Both the position numbers and the translations under genes were made by a program. This document shows positions 1 through 8,695 of a DNA stretch of 64,000 nt, piece by piece (positions within the stretch are counted from its first letter, which is position 1; each line of letters begins with the position of its first letter). The notes under the pieces were generated by a model, which did not search any database, was not told the DNA's origin, and saw only the letters and a program-made list of their open reading frames with translations. Source of the DNA: Nocardiopsis ganjiahuensis DSM 45031 (GTDB taxonomy: Bacteria > Actinomycetota > Actinomycetes > Streptosporangiales > Streptosporangiaceae); assembly GCF_000341085.1 (NCBI RefSeq), contig NZ_ANBA01000002.1:124001-188000 (forward strand), given 5' to 3'.

Positions 1-1030
1 TGTAGGTGACCGCGAGATCGCGCACGGAGAGCAGGTCGGCCCGCTCCCCGGCGCTGTCCAGGGTGGTGGGGGCGTCGGCGCCGAGCCGGCGGGCCCCGCG
101 GCCGGTGGCGGGCGCGGTGCCCCGGTCCTCCAGGACGTCGCGCAGGGAGGCGGCGAGCAGGACCAGGGCGGCGCTGGTGAGGCCGAGCGCGAGTCCGGGC
201 CAGAGCATGAACACCGGTGCCCGCTGGATGTTGGTGAAGGCCTCGTTGAGCATGGCGCCCCAGGTGGGCAGGTCCCCGCTGCCGATGCCGAGGAACTCCA
301 GACCGGCCTGGAGGCCGATCGCCATCCCGGCGACCAGGGCGCCCTGGATGATGACGGGGGCGCGCACCACGACGAGGACGTGGCGGACGATGATCCGCGA
401 GTCGCGCAGGCCGAACACCCGCGCGGCGTCCACGTACAGTTCGCCGCGCATCGCCGCCACGGTTCCGCGCACCAGCCGGTAGAAGCCGGGCGCGACCAGG
501 ACGCCGAGCACGACCATCAGAACCCACACCGTGGTGCCGAGGACCGCACGGGTGGCCAGCAGGACGACCATGGCGGGCAGTGCCATGACCAGGTTGACCC
601 ACCAGTTGGACACGGAGTCGAACCAGCCGCCGTAGTATCCGGCGGCCAGGCCGGTGGGCACACCGACGGCGAGGGCGACGGCCACCGCGAGGAGGGCGCC
701 GCCGAGGGTGTTGCGGCCGCCGTGGAGCAGCCGGGACCACACGTCGCGGCCGGAGGAGTCGAAGCCGAGCAGGTGGCCGCCGCCGGGCGCACCGAAGGCG
801 TCCTTGAGGTCGGCGGCGTTGGGATCGTGCGCGGTGAACAGCGGGGCGAACACGACGAGGACGACGACGGCCGCCAGGACCAGGGACGCTCCCAGGGCCT
901 GGGGGCTGGTGAGGAAGCGCCGGGCCGTTCCCGACCGCCGTTTCGGCCCGGTGGGGGCGGTCGGGGACGTGACGGCCGTACCCGGCGTGCTCGGTGTGCT
1001 CGGTGTGCTCGGTGTGACGGAGGTGCTCAC
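1..1030 (-). CDS. Dpp-type ABC transporter permease fused to ATP-binding domain (C-terminus off window)
   Basis: The reading frame starts at GTG 1030, overlaps the upstream permease stop by four bases (GTGA) and stays open to the window edge. Residues about 35-300 are a DppC-like permease: an N-terminal TM segment, the HLLGFDSSGRDVWSR region, the cytoplasmic loop with a DAARVFGLRDSRIIVRHVL-like EAA motif, and later TM helices. After a linker near residue 325 the frame runs into LLSVRDLAVTY, the usual beginning of an ABC ATPase. The protein is therefore a DppC-DppD fusion, an arrangement known in actinobacteria. The N-terminus has a tandem Ser-Thr-Pro repeat encoded by 9-bp DNA repeats. The Walker motifs lie beyond the window and cannot be checked. 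Confidence 0.85.
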   Translation of the reverse strand, partial: MSTSVTPSTPSTPSTPGTAVTSPTAPTGPKRRSGTARRFLTSPQALGASLVLAAVVVLVVFAPLFTAHDPNAADLKDAFGAPGGGHLLGFDSSGRDVWSRLLHGGRNTLGGALLAVAVALAVGVPTGLAAGYYGGWFDSVSNWWVNLVMALPAMVVLLATRAVLGTTVWVLMVVLGVLVAPGFYRLVRGTVAAMRGELYVDAARVFGLRDSRIIVRHVLVVVRAPVIIQGALVAGMAIGLQAGLEFLGIGSGDLPTWGAMLNEAFTNIQRAPVFMLWPGLALGLTSAALVLLAASLRDVLEDRGTAPATGRGARRLGADAPTTLDSAGERADLLSVRDLAVTY

Positions 1031-1968
1031 GCAACCCTCGCTTTCGGGTTGAGCCAGCCGACGAGGACGTCCACGAGCAGGTTGATGAGGATGACGCCGA
1101 TCACGGACACCATGACCACGCCCATGATCACGGGGATGTCCCCCCGGGTCGTGTACTGGACGGTCATCGCTCCGATGCCGGGCAGGCCGAAAATCTGCTC
1201 CACGATGACCGCGCCGCCGAGGAGGCCGACGAACTGCATGCCGAGCACGGTGAGGCCCGGGGTGGCGGCGTTGCGCAGCACATGGCGGAAGACCACCCGC
1301 GAGGTGGGCAGGCCGCGTGCCCTGAGCGTGCGCACGTAGTCGCGGCCCATGACGTCGATGACGGAGCTGCGCACCTGCTGTGCGACGCCCGCGATCCCGG
1401 CGACGGACAGCGACAGGACCGGCAGGGTGACGGTGGCGAGCCAGCCGCCCGGGGACCGGCTGAAGGGTGTGTAGCCGATGGCGGGGAACCAGCCGAGCCG
1501 GACCGCGAACACCAGCACGATGATCAGTGTGACGAGGAAGCCGGGCAGTGCGTAGCCGAATACGCTGACCAGCTGCACGGCCCGGTCCACGGCGCCGCGG
1601 CGCACCCCGGCCCACACGCCGAGGCCGAACGAGACCACGGCCGTGACGAGGGTGACCCCGATCATCAGGCTGAAGGTGACCGGCAGCCGGTTGGCCAGGG
1701 CCAGTGAGACGTCCTCGCTGGTGAACCAGGACCGGCCGAGATCGCCCTGGAGGGCGGAGGTCAGCCAGTCGAGGTAGCGCACGGCCACGGGCCGGTCCAG
1801 CCCGAGCCCGGCGTTGTGCGCGTCGACGGCGTCCTGCGGGGCGGCGGGGCCCAGGACGTGGCGGCCGACGTCGGTTCCGGGCAGGGACAGGAGGAGGTAG
1901 GCGAGGGCGGAGATGACGACCAGGAGCAGGAGCCCCGACCCCAGCCTCCGCAGGATGAACGAGGTCAT
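1027..1968 (-). CDS. Dpp/Opp-type ABC transporter permease (DppB-like)
   Basis: This 313-residue protein has the DppB layout: an N-terminal TM helix, a periplasmic segment with GLGLDRPVAVRYLDWL and GDLGRSWFTSEDV, then five more TM helices. The EAA-type loop MGRDYVRTLRARGLPTSRVVFRHVLRNA contacts the ATPase. Such permeases pair with a DppC partner to import peptides or, in some lineages, oligosaccharides. The ATG lies five bases after the stop of the substrate-binding protein gene, and the 3' end overlaps the next gene, so this is a tight operon. The nearby beta-glucosidases suggest a sugar substrate, which is inference. Confidence 0.93.
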   Translation of the reverse strand: MTSFILRRLGSGLLLLVVISALAYLLLSLPGTDVGRHVLGPAAPQDAVDAHNAGLGLDRPVAVRYLDWLTSALQGDLGRSWFTSEDVSLALANRLPVTFSLMIGVTLVTAVVSFGLGVWAGVRRGAVDRAVQLVSVFGYALPGFLVTLIIVLVFAVRLGWFPAIGYTPFSRSPGGWLATVTLPVLSLSVAGIAGVAQQVRSSVIDVMGRDYVRTLRARGLPTSRVVFRHVLRNAATPGLTVLGMQFVGLLGGAVIVEQIFGLPGIGAMTVQYTTRGDIPVIMGVVMVSVIGVILINLLVDVLVGWLNPKARVA

Positions 1969-1973
1969 GGGGC

Positions 1974-3500
1974 CTACTCGGCGGGGGCGTAGTTGTACAG
2001 GGACGGGACGGCCATGCCGGACTGGGGCTCGACGTCGACGGTGCCGTCACTGACGTGCAGGTAGGTCATCCGGTAGAAGGGCACGAACCAGCCCTGCTCC
2101 ACGAGGTGGCGGTTGAGCGCCCGCACCTCGTCGGCCGCCTCGCCCTCGGGTGCGGACCGGATGGTCTCGACCAGGTCCTCGATGGTGTCGTCCGTGGCGC
2201 CGAAGAAGTTGAAGGTGCCGGGCAGGACCAGTTCCGTGACCGTGACCCAGTCCTCCGCGAGCTGGGCGTTGTTCATGACCATCCCCGGGTAGGCCTGCTC
2301 GGTGAAGATGCTGTTCAGGGCACTGCCCTGGTCCAGGTTGTCCCAGGTCAGATCGATGCCGATCTCGGCGAGGTCGCTCTGGAGGCTGGTCGCCATGGGG
2401 TCGGTGACGATCTGGCTCATGCGGGGCAGGGTCAGCTCGAAGCCGTCGGGGTACCCGGCGTCGGCGAGGAGTTCGCGGGCGCGTTCGGGGTCGTGGTCGT
2501 AGTAGGTGTCCAGCTCGGGGTCGTAGGCGTCGCTCTCGGTGCCGAAGATCTGGTTGGTGACCTCGCCCTGGCCGTCGCGGAGCTGTTCGAGCATGGTCTC
2601 GCGGTCGATGGCGTGGTTGATCGCCTGACGGACCCCGGGCTCGGCGAGTTCGGGGGTGATGTGCCCGTCCCGGTCGAACAGGATGATGCCCTGGTAGTCG
2701 ATGGCCTGGGGCTGGGTCGCCACGTCCGGGTCCGTTTCCGCGACCGCCTGCTGATCGACGTCCTGGAGGAGGGCGGCGTTGATCTGGCCGGTGCGGACGC
2801 CGTTGACGATCGCGTTCTCGTTGTCGAAGAGGTTGATGGCGATCTCTTCGTAGGGCAGGTCCTCGCCCCAGTAGTCCTCGGCGCGGGTGTAGGCCCAGGT
2901 GGTGCCGACGGCGGTGCGGCCCTTGTCGAGTTCGTAGGGGCCGGTGCCGTCGGGGTCGGTGGTGAGGGAGTCGCCGTCGAAGGCGGCGGGGTTGGCCATG
3001 AGCCCGGCGGCGTCGCTGAGGTAGTACAGCATCGCCGGGTTGGGCTGGGCCAGGTGCAGGACGGCGGTGGTGCCGTCGACGGCCTCCACCTCCTCCAGGA
3101 GGGCGAGGGTCTGGGCCTGGCCGCCGCCACCGTCGCGGAAGCGTTCGAGGTTGGCCTTGACCGCCTCGGCGTCGAAGGGCGTTCCGTCGTCGAAGGTGAC
3201 GTCGTCGCGCAGGGTGAGTGTGAGCTCGGTGAGCGACTCGTCGTAGGTCCACTCGGTGGCGAGCATCGGCGTGTACCCGCCGTCGGGTTCGCGCTTGACG
3301 AGCGTGTCGTAGACCGCCTGGAAGTAGGGCAGCGCGCTGCCCATCGCCTCGGCCGGGTCCAGGCTCTGCGGGACGGTCATGCTCCCGATCGTCAGGGACG
3401 AGGAGCCGGTGTCACCGCCGCCCGTGGAACAGCCGGCCAGCATGAGCACGAGCGCGCCGGTGGCTGCCACACCTGCGTTGACGCGGGTTTTCGTCTGCAT
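1974..3500 (-). CDS. ABC transporter substrate-binding lipoprotein, family 5
   Basis: This is a 508-residue SBP_bac_5 protein. The N-terminus is a lipoprotein signal with lipobox LAGC; Cys24 would be lipidated and anchor the protein outside the membrane. Family features include SLDPAEAMGSALPYFQAVYDTLVKREP near residues 44-70, DVTFDDGTPFDAEAVKANLERF near 100-120 and VRQAINHAIDRETM in the central part. It is the first gene of a minus-strand operon with both permeases. Family 5 proteins bind peptides, but some bind cellobiose or other beta-linked oligosaccharides. The divergent regulator and beta-glucosidases make that plausible here; the sequence alone does not fix the ligand. Confidence 0.92.
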   Translation of the reverse strand: MQTKTRVNAGVAATGALVLMLAGCSTGGGDTGSSSLTIGSMTVPQSLDPAEAMGSALPYFQAVYDTLVKREPDGGYTPMLATEWTYDESLTELTLTLRDDVTFDDGTPFDAEAVKANLERFRDGGGGQAQTLALLEEVEAVDGTTAVLHLAQPNPAMLYYLSDAAGLMANPAAFDGDSLTTDPDGTGPYELDKGRTAVGTTWAYTRAEDYWGEDLPYEEIAINLFDNENAIVNGVRTGQINAALLQDVDQQAVAETDPDVATQPQAIDYQGIILFDRDGHITPELAEPGVRQAINHAIDRETMLEQLRDGQGEVTNQIFGTESDAYDPELDTYYDHDPERARELLADAGYPDGFELTLPRMSQIVTDPMATSLQSDLAEIGIDLTWDNLDQGSALNSIFTEQAYPGMVMNNAQLAEDWVTVTELVLPGTFNFFGATDDTIEDLVETIRSAPEGEAADEVRALNRHLVEQGWFVPFYRMTYLHVSDGTVDVEPQSGMAVPSLYNYAPAE

Positions 3501-3735
3501 GTCCCACTCCGATGAGCAAGGCCCGGAAAGGGCTCCGGGAATCGACTAATGTGTCTGGCACCACAAATTAACCACATGGTAAGTTTTGTGTCGGTCACCG
3601 TACAACACGAGGAACCGGTCCCGGAAGAGCGGGAGACGGGCGCTGGAACCGTAATCTCGGAGCCATCACGGCCTTCACGGCCGCCGAAGAGGCCGTTCGA
3701 CACGAACACATAACAACCCGCTAGGAGACCGTCCC
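3501..3735. promoter_or_regulatory. Divergent promoter region between the ABC importer and the TetR regulator
   Basis: This AT-richer 235-bp gap separates the importer operon from the tetR-glucosidase operon, so promoters in both directions are expected here. An imperfect dyad around 3568-3583 has the core ACCACATGGT (3571-3580) with near-symmetrical flanks and is a candidate TetR operator. A ribosome binding site AGGAG at 3723-3727 precedes the GTG of the regulator. No open reading frame is convincing in the gap. Confidence 0.45.
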
Positions 3736-4503
3736 GTGACGGACAGAGAGCGCGCCCGGCAGCGCCTGAGTCGGACCCCCCGCATGAGCAAGGGGGAGCG
3801 CACCCGGCAGCGCATCATCGACTCCGCGACGGAGCTGTTCTCCCGGTCCGGCTACCGGGCGGTGTCCCTGCGCGATATCGCGGCGCACGCCGGACTCACC
3901 CACGCAGGGGTGCTCCACCACTTCCCCAACAAGGAGGCCACCCTCATACACGTGTTGAGCAGGCGTGACGCGGTGGACGCCCCCCTGGTCCTCGACGAGG
4001 GGATCAGCCACGGGGAGCTCATCGACAACATCGTGAAGATCGTCGAGCGCAACACGGGCACCCCGGGCCTGGTCTCCCTGTACGTCAACCTGTCCGCCGA
4101 GGCCACCGACCCCGGGCACCCGGCGCACGAGTACTTCTTCGGCCGGTACCAGATCCTGCGCGGACTCCTCGTCCCGGCCTTCGCCGCACTGCTCGACCGG
4201 CGCCCGGAGTCCTCCCCCCACCCGGCGCCCACTCCGGAGGTGGCCGCCCAGCAGTTCCTGGCCCTCCAGGACGGGCTGCAGGTCCAGTGGCTCCTCGACC
4301 CGAGCGCCGTCGACATGCGGTCCGCGGTCGTCTCCTTCCTCCGCACCCTCGGGATCCCCGTACCGGACGGTCCCGCGGACGACTCCCACCACACAGAGAA
4401 CGCCACCCCCAGCGGTGGCGCCGGCCCCACGAGCGACACCATCCCTTCGAGTGGCACCGACCCCACGAGTGGAACCAGCCCCACCCAGGAAAGGCCCAGA
4501 TGA
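3736..4503 (+). CDS. TetR/AcrR family transcriptional regulator
   Basis: This 255-residue regulator has a TetR helix-turn-helix near residues 16-75: GERTRQRIIDSATELFSRSG, then YRAVSLRDIAAHAGLTHAGVLHHFPNKEATL. The start is GTG 3736, eight bases after AGGAG. The last 40 residues are a low-complexity Gly/Thr/Ser/Pro tail encoded by degenerate tandem repeats, longer than is usual for the family. The stop overlaps the ATG of the GH3 gene (ATGA), so it is the first gene of the glucosidase operon and divergent from the importer. It probably represses both in the absence of sugar, which is inference. Confidence 0.9.
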   Translation: MTDRERARQRLSRTPRMSKGERTRQRIIDSATELFSRSGYRAVSLRDIAAHAGLTHAGVLHHFPNKEATLIHVLSRRDAVDAPLVLDEGISHGELIDNIVKIVERNTGTPGLVSLYVNLSAEATDPGHPAHEYFFGRYQILRGLLVPAFAALLDRRPESSPHPAPTPEVAAQQFLALQDGLQVQWLLDPSAVDMRSAVVSFLRTLGIPVPDGPADDSHHTENATPSGGAGPTSDTIPSSGTDPTSGTSPTQERPR

Positions 4504-6758
4504 GCAACGACCCCCGCCTCGACCTCGCCGCGAAGGCCTCGGCCACCTCCGGCTCCGACACCTGGCACAGCACCGGAGTGGAGGGCGTACTGCGCCCCCT
4601 CCACCTGGCCGACGGCCCGCACGGACTGCGCCACCAGCCCGACGAGGGCGACCACCTCGGCATCGGCGGCAGCGTCCCCTCCACCTGCTTCCCGCCCGCC
4701 GTGGGGCTCGGCTCCACCTGGAACCCGGCCCTCGTGCGCAGGGTCGGCGCGGCCCTGGGCAGCGAGGCCAGTTCGCTGGGCGTGGACGTGGTCCTCGGCC
4801 CGGGCATGAACATCAAGCGTTCGCCCCTGTGCGGCCGCAACTTCGAGTACGTCTCCGAGGACCCCCACGTCACCGCGCGGATCGCCGCGGCGCTGGTGGA
4901 GGGCATCCAGTCCCAGGGGGTCGGCGCGTGCGTGAAGCACTTCGCCGCCAACAACCAGGAGACCGACCGGCACCGGGTCAGCGCCGAGGTCGACGACCGC
5001 ACCCTGCGCGAGATCTACCTCCCCGCGTTCGAGGAGGTCATCCGCACCACCGAACCCGCCATGGTGATGAGCTCCTACAACCGGCTCAACGGGACCTACA
5101 CGAGCCAGGACCCGTGGCTGCTGACCGAGCTCCTGCGCGACGAGTGGGGGTTCGACGGTGTGGTGGTCTCCGACTGGGGCGCCGTCGTCGACCGGGTCGC
5201 CGCGGTCCGAGCCGGGCTCGACCTGGAGATGCCGCCGAGCGGGACCGACCATCTCGTCGTGGCGGCCGTGGAGCGGGGCGAGCTCGACGAGTCCGTGCTG
5301 GACACCGTGGTGGAGCGGCTGAAGCGGGTCCAGGAACGGGTGTCCACCGACACCTCCCGCCCGCTGGAGCACGAGGCCAACGACGCCCTGGCGCGGGAGG
5401 CCGCCCGTGAGGCCCTGGTCCTGCTGAAGAACGAGGGCGGCGCGCTGCCGCTGGCCGCGGACCGCTCCGTGGCCGTGGTCGGCGAGTTCGCCCGCACCCC
5501 CCGCTACCAGGGCGGCGGCTCCTCCCACGTGGTGCCGACCAAGGTGCACAGCGCGCTGGAGGAGTTCGGCACGGCGGTCGAGGCGGGAACGCTGAAGAGC
5601 GTGCGGTTCGCCGCCGGGTTCACCCTGGACGGAACCGAGGACCCCGCACTGGTCGAGGACGCCGTGGCGGCGGCCCGCGAGGCGGACACCACGGTGCTCT
5701 TCCTGGGTCTGCCCGACTCCGCGGAGTCCGAGGGCTACGACCGGACCACGATCAGCCTGCCCGCGCCGCAGCTGGAGCTGCTCGCCCGGGTGCGCGAGGC
5801 CGGCGAGCAGGTGGTGGTCGTGCTGTCCAACGGCGGCGTGGTCTCCGTGTCCGAGTGGCAGGACCGGGCGGACGCCGTTCTGGAGGGCTGGCTGCTGGGC
5901 CAGGCCGGCGGGGCCGCCGTCGTGGACGTCCTGACCGGGGCGGCCTCGCCGTCCGGCCGCCTCACCGAGACCATCCCCGTCCGGCTGCGCGACCACGCCA
6001 CGTACCTGAACTTCCCGGGCGAGAACAGCGAGGTCCGCCACGGCGAGGGCGTGTTCGTCGGCTACCGCCACTTCGACACCCTGGACGTGCCGGTCGCCTA
6101 CCCCTTCGGGTACGGGCTCACCTACACGAGCTTCGCCTACTCCGGTCTGGAGGTGACCCCCGCCGGAGGGCAGGACGGGGAGAACGCGTGGACGGTGTCG
6201 TTCACTGTCACCAACACCGGCGACCGGCCCGGCCAGGAGGTCGCCCAGCTGTACACGGGGGTCGAGCAGGACCACCCGACCCGCCCGGTGCGGGAGCTGC
6301 GCGGGTTCGCGAAGGTGGCGCTGGAGCCGGGTGAGAGCGCCCGGATCGACCTCCCGCTGACCGGACGCGACCTGTCGGTCTGGGACGCCGGGGACCAGCG
6401 CTGGTCCCTGGCCGCGGGCACCTACACCGTCGCCGTCGGAGCCTCCTCACGGGACCTGCCGCTGCGCGCCGAGATCACCACCGCGGGCGACCGGTACGTG
6501 CGGAAGCTGACCAAGTACTGCACCGTGGGCGAGTGGCGCACCCACCCCATCGGCGGCCCGGTCATGGAGGAGGTGATCGCCTCCTTCCCCGGACTCGACG
6601 ACGTGCCCGCCGAGATGCTGGAGATGGCCCGTTCCCTGCCCATCATCACGCTGCGGACCTTCGGTCTGGGTGTCACCGAGGAGATGCTCGACCTGCTGGT
6701 CGACGACATCGAGGCCCGACGGCAGGCGGCCGTCGCGCGCGGCGAGATCACCGGTTGA
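4500..6758 (+). CDS. Glycoside hydrolase family 3 beta-glucosidase-like enzyme
   Basis: This 752-residue protein starts at ATG 4500, overlapping the tetR stop. It has the GH3 order: an N-terminal TIM-barrel (ADGPHGLR, GPGMNIKRSPLCGRNFEYVSEDP, GVGACVKHFAANNQETDRH, DEWGFDGVVVSDWGA), an alpha/beta sandwich around residues 310-500, and a C-terminal fibronectin-III-like domain around 570-670. The Asp in SDWGA (residue 225) is the expected nucleophile. No signal peptide is visible, so it should act in the cytoplasm on imported glucosides. A further 75 residues follow the Fn3-like domain. Activity as beta-glucosidase rather than another GH3 specificity is likely but not proven. Confidence 0.92.
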   Translation: MSNDPRLDLAAKASATSGSDTWHSTGVEGVLRPLHLADGPHGLRHQPDEGDHLGIGGSVPSTCFPPAVGLGSTWNPALVRRVGAALGSEASSLGVDVVLGPGMNIKRSPLCGRNFEYVSEDPHVTARIAAALVEGIQSQGVGACVKHFAANNQETDRHRVSAEVDDRTLREIYLPAFEEVIRTTEPAMVMSSYNRLNGTYTSQDPWLLTELLRDEWGFDGVVVSDWGAVVDRVAAVRAGLDLEMPPSGTDHLVVAAVERGELDESVLDTVVERLKRVQERVSTDTSRPLEHEANDALAREAAREALVLLKNEGGALPLAADRSVAVVGEFARTPRYQGGGSSHVVPTKVHSALEEFGTAVEAGTLKSVRFAAGFTLDGTEDPALVEDAVAAAREADTTVLFLGLPDSAESEGYDRTTISLPAPQLELLARVREAGEQVVVVLSNGGVVSVSEWQDRADAVLEGWLLGQAGGAAVVDVLTGAASPSGRLTETIPVRLRDHATYLNFPGENSEVRHGEGVFVGYRHFDTLDVPVAYPFGYGLTYTSFAYSGLEVTPAGGQDGENAWTVSFTVTNTGDRPGQEVAQLYTGVEQDHPTRPVRELRGFAKVALEPGESARIDLPLTGRDLSVWDAGDQRWSLAAGTYTVAVGASSRDLPLRAEITTAGDRYVRKLTKYCTVGEWRTHPIGGPVMEEVIASFPGLDDVPAEMLEMARSLPIITLRTFGLGVTEEMLDLLVDDIEARRQAAVARGEITG

Positions 6759-6813
6759 GCCGGGGTCGGAGCGGAACCGGGATCGAACGAGCGGGAGCAG
6801 GGGCAACAACACG

Positions 6814-8016
6814 ATGACGAACCTTCCCGAGGGCTTCCTGTGGGGCACGGCCACCGCCGGACACCAGGTCGAGGGCAACAACACCGACAGCGACGTCTGG
6901 GCGCTGGAACAGTCCGGGACCCCGATGCTGCCCGAGCGCAGCGGCGACGCCTGTGACAGCTACCACCGGTGGCGCGAGGACCTGGACATCGTCCGGGACC
7001 TGGGGCTGAACAGCTACCGGTTCGGGATCGAGTGGGCCAGGATCGAACCCGTCCCGGGGCACTTCTCCCTGGCCGAGCTGGCCCACTACCGACGGATGGT
7101 GGAGGGCTGCCTGGAGCGCGGGATCACGCCCGTGGTCACGCTGCACCACTTCACCTCCCCCGCCTGGTTCAGCGCCGGGGGCGGGTGGCTCGGGACGGAC
7201 GGCGTCGACCTGTTCCGCCGCTACGTGCGCCAGGCCAAGGCGATCCTGGACGGTGTTCCCTGGGTGTGCACCGTCAACGAGCCGAACATGCTCGCGATGA
7301 TCACCGGAGCCCGGCGCGCCGCCGCCGAGCCGTCGGGGAAGGAGGACGGTGAGCACCGGCACCTGGTCGCCGGGGCGATGCCGCCGCCGGACCAGGCGGC
7401 GTCCGAGGCGCTGATCGCCGCACACCACGCCGCCCGCGAGGAGTTGTCGGACCTGTCCGGGCTGCGCACCGGGTGGACCGTCGCCAACCAGAACTTCGAG
7501 GCGGTCGACGGGGCGGACGACCTGGTCGCCGAGTGGTCCTACACCCGCGAGGACCAGTTCCTGGACGCCGCGAAGGACGACGACTTCGTCGGGGTGCAGG
7601 CCTACACCCGGGTGGTGATCGGCCCCGAAGGGCCGAGGGAGCCGGAATCGGGCACACGCCGCACGATCACCGGGTGGGAGTTCCACCCGCAGGCCCTGGA
7701 AGGCGCGGTCCGGCACACTGCCGAACGCACCGGCGGGGTCCCGGTCCTGGTGACGGAGAACGGCATCGCCACCGCCTCCGACGACGAGCGGATCGAGTAC
7801 ACCACCGGCGCCCTGGCCGGGCTGGGCCGCGCGATCGCCGACGGGGTGGACGTGCGCGGATACCTGCACTGGTCACTGCTGGACAACTACGAGTGGGGCA
7901 CGTGGGAGCCCACGTTCGGCCTGGTCGGGGTGGATCGGGAGACCTTCGGACGCACCGTGAAGCCCAGCGGCCGCTGGTACGGGGACCTCGCCCGCCGGGG
8001 TGAGCTCCCGAGCTGA
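6814..8016 (+). CDS. Glycoside hydrolase family 1 beta-glucosidase
   Basis: The ATG at 6814 follows a GGGAGCAGGGG ribosome-binding stretch, 55 bp after the GH3 gene. The 400-residue product carries GFLWGTATAGHQVEG at the N-terminus, HHFTSPAWF, the acid/base motif TVNEPN (Glu156), the nucleophile motif VTENG (Glu315) and the aglycone-site WSLLDNYEW near the C-terminus. It is shorter than typical GH1 enzymes (440-480 residues), mainly through shorter loops, but all catalytic residues are present. There is no signal peptide, so it should act in the cytoplasm. It probably shares a transcript with tetR and GH3, with different linkage or chain-length preference. Confidence 0.92.
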   Translation: MTNLPEGFLWGTATAGHQVEGNNTDSDVWALEQSGTPMLPERSGDACDSYHRWREDLDIVRDLGLNSYRFGIEWARIEPVPGHFSLAELAHYRRMVEGCLERGITPVVTLHHFTSPAWFSAGGGWLGTDGVDLFRRYVRQAKAILDGVPWVCTVNEPNMLAMITGARRAAAEPSGKEDGEHRHLVAGAMPPPDQAASEALIAAHHAAREELSDLSGLRTGWTVANQNFEAVDGADDLVAEWSYTREDQFLDAAKDDDFVGVQAYTRVVIGPEGPREPESGTRRTITGWEFHPQALEGAVRHTAERTGGVPVLVTENGIATASDDERIEYTTGALAGLGRAIADGVDVRGYLHWSLLDNYEWGTWEPTFGLVGVDRETFGRTVKPSGRWYGDLARRGELPS

Positions 8017-8088
8017 GCCGAACGCGGTCGGGCGGGCCCGGGCGGATCCGGGAAACACCCTGGCCATGGCCTGGCAACTGGTGTGGAT

Positions 8089-8126
8089 GGGCCGTTCACC
8101 GTCGCGTTCCGCGCGGTGAGCGGCCC
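8089..8126 (+). terminator. Strong hairpin after the glucosidase operon
   Basis: Bases 8089-8101 pair with 8114-8126 over 13 bp (one G-U pair) around a 12-base loop, 73 bp after the GH1 stop. There is no long T-tract, as is common in high-GC actinobacteria. It likely ends the tetR-GH3-GH1 transcript. Confidence 0.55.
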
Positions 8127-8258
8127 ACCCCCTGGTTCGGTCCGCCCAAGGACGGTCCAGCGTTCGGCGGTGCGTGGCGGCGCTGCCACCGCCGGACGGG
8201 CGGTCCTCGACCCGGAAGAGCCGTCCGGGGGAGGCGCCGCTCGGGACGCGTCCTCGAA

Positions 8259-8287
8259 GAGCGCTCTCCCGGTCCGGGAGAACGCTC
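8259..8287 (-). terminator. Hairpin abutting the merR stop codon
   Basis: Bases 8259-8272 and 8274-8287 form a nearly perfect 14-bp inverted repeat touching the merR stop at 8288. It is symmetrical enough to act from either direction, but its position points to the merR transcript. Confidence 0.5.
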
Positions 8288-8638
8288 TCAGCAGCCGATC
8301 TGCTGGGCCAGGGCGCCGCGGTTGCGCTGGAGCTCGTCGATGCGGGCGTCCAGTTCGGCCAGTTCACGGCGGATGGTCCCGAGCAGGCTCGGGCACATCT
8401 CCAGCTCCAGGGGTTCGCGCTCGTCACCGGTCGCGCACGGCAGGACCGAGGAGATGGTCCGGGTGGTCAGTCCCATGTCCAGGAGCGCGCGGATGTGCCG
8501 GACCGTGCGCGGGGCCTCCTCCTCGTAGACGCGGTACCCGTTGGCGGACCGCGTGGACTCCAGCAGCCCCTGCTCCTCGTAGTAGCGCAGCAGCCTGCGG
8601 CTCACGCCGGTGCGCTCAGAAAGCTCCCCGATCAGCAT
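8288..8638 (-). CDS. MerR family transcriptional regulator
   Basis: This 116-residue protein starts at ATG 8638. The N-terminus MLIGELSERTGVSRRLLRYYEEQGLL is the MerR winged helix, followed by the second helix segment (YRVYEEEAPRTVRHIRALLDMGLT) and a C-terminal dimerisation helix ending QRNRGALAQQIGC. The single Cys pair (CATGDE and CPSLL) is not a recognised metal or SoxR cluster, so the ligand is unknown. It is divergent from an alpha/beta hydrolase whose promoter has a 20-bp spacer, as expected for MerR activation. A GTG at 8668 is an alternative start but lies inside that promoter. Confidence 0.88.
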   Translation of the reverse strand: MLIGELSERTGVSRRLLRYYEEQGLLESTRSANGYRVYEEEAPRTVRHIRALLDMGLTTRTISSVLPCATGDEREPLELEMCPSLLGTIRRELAELDARIDELQRNRGALAQQIGC

Positions 8639-8657
8639 CCCGTGACCCGCCTCACTC

Positions 8658-8689
8658 TTGACCTTCACACTGGTGTCACTGCCTACCGT
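8658..8689 (+). promoter_or_regulatory. MerR-type promoter with elongated spacer, apparently leaderless
   Basis: TTGACC (8658-8663) and TACCGT (8684-8689) are separated by 20 bp, longer than the optimal 17, and the spacer holds an ACACTGGTGT dyad (8667-8676). Overlong spacers with central dyads are the classic MerR-family target. The hydrolase ATG starts six bases after the -10 hexamer, so the mRNA would be leaderless. Confidence 0.55.
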
Positions 8690-8695
8690 CGCCGC

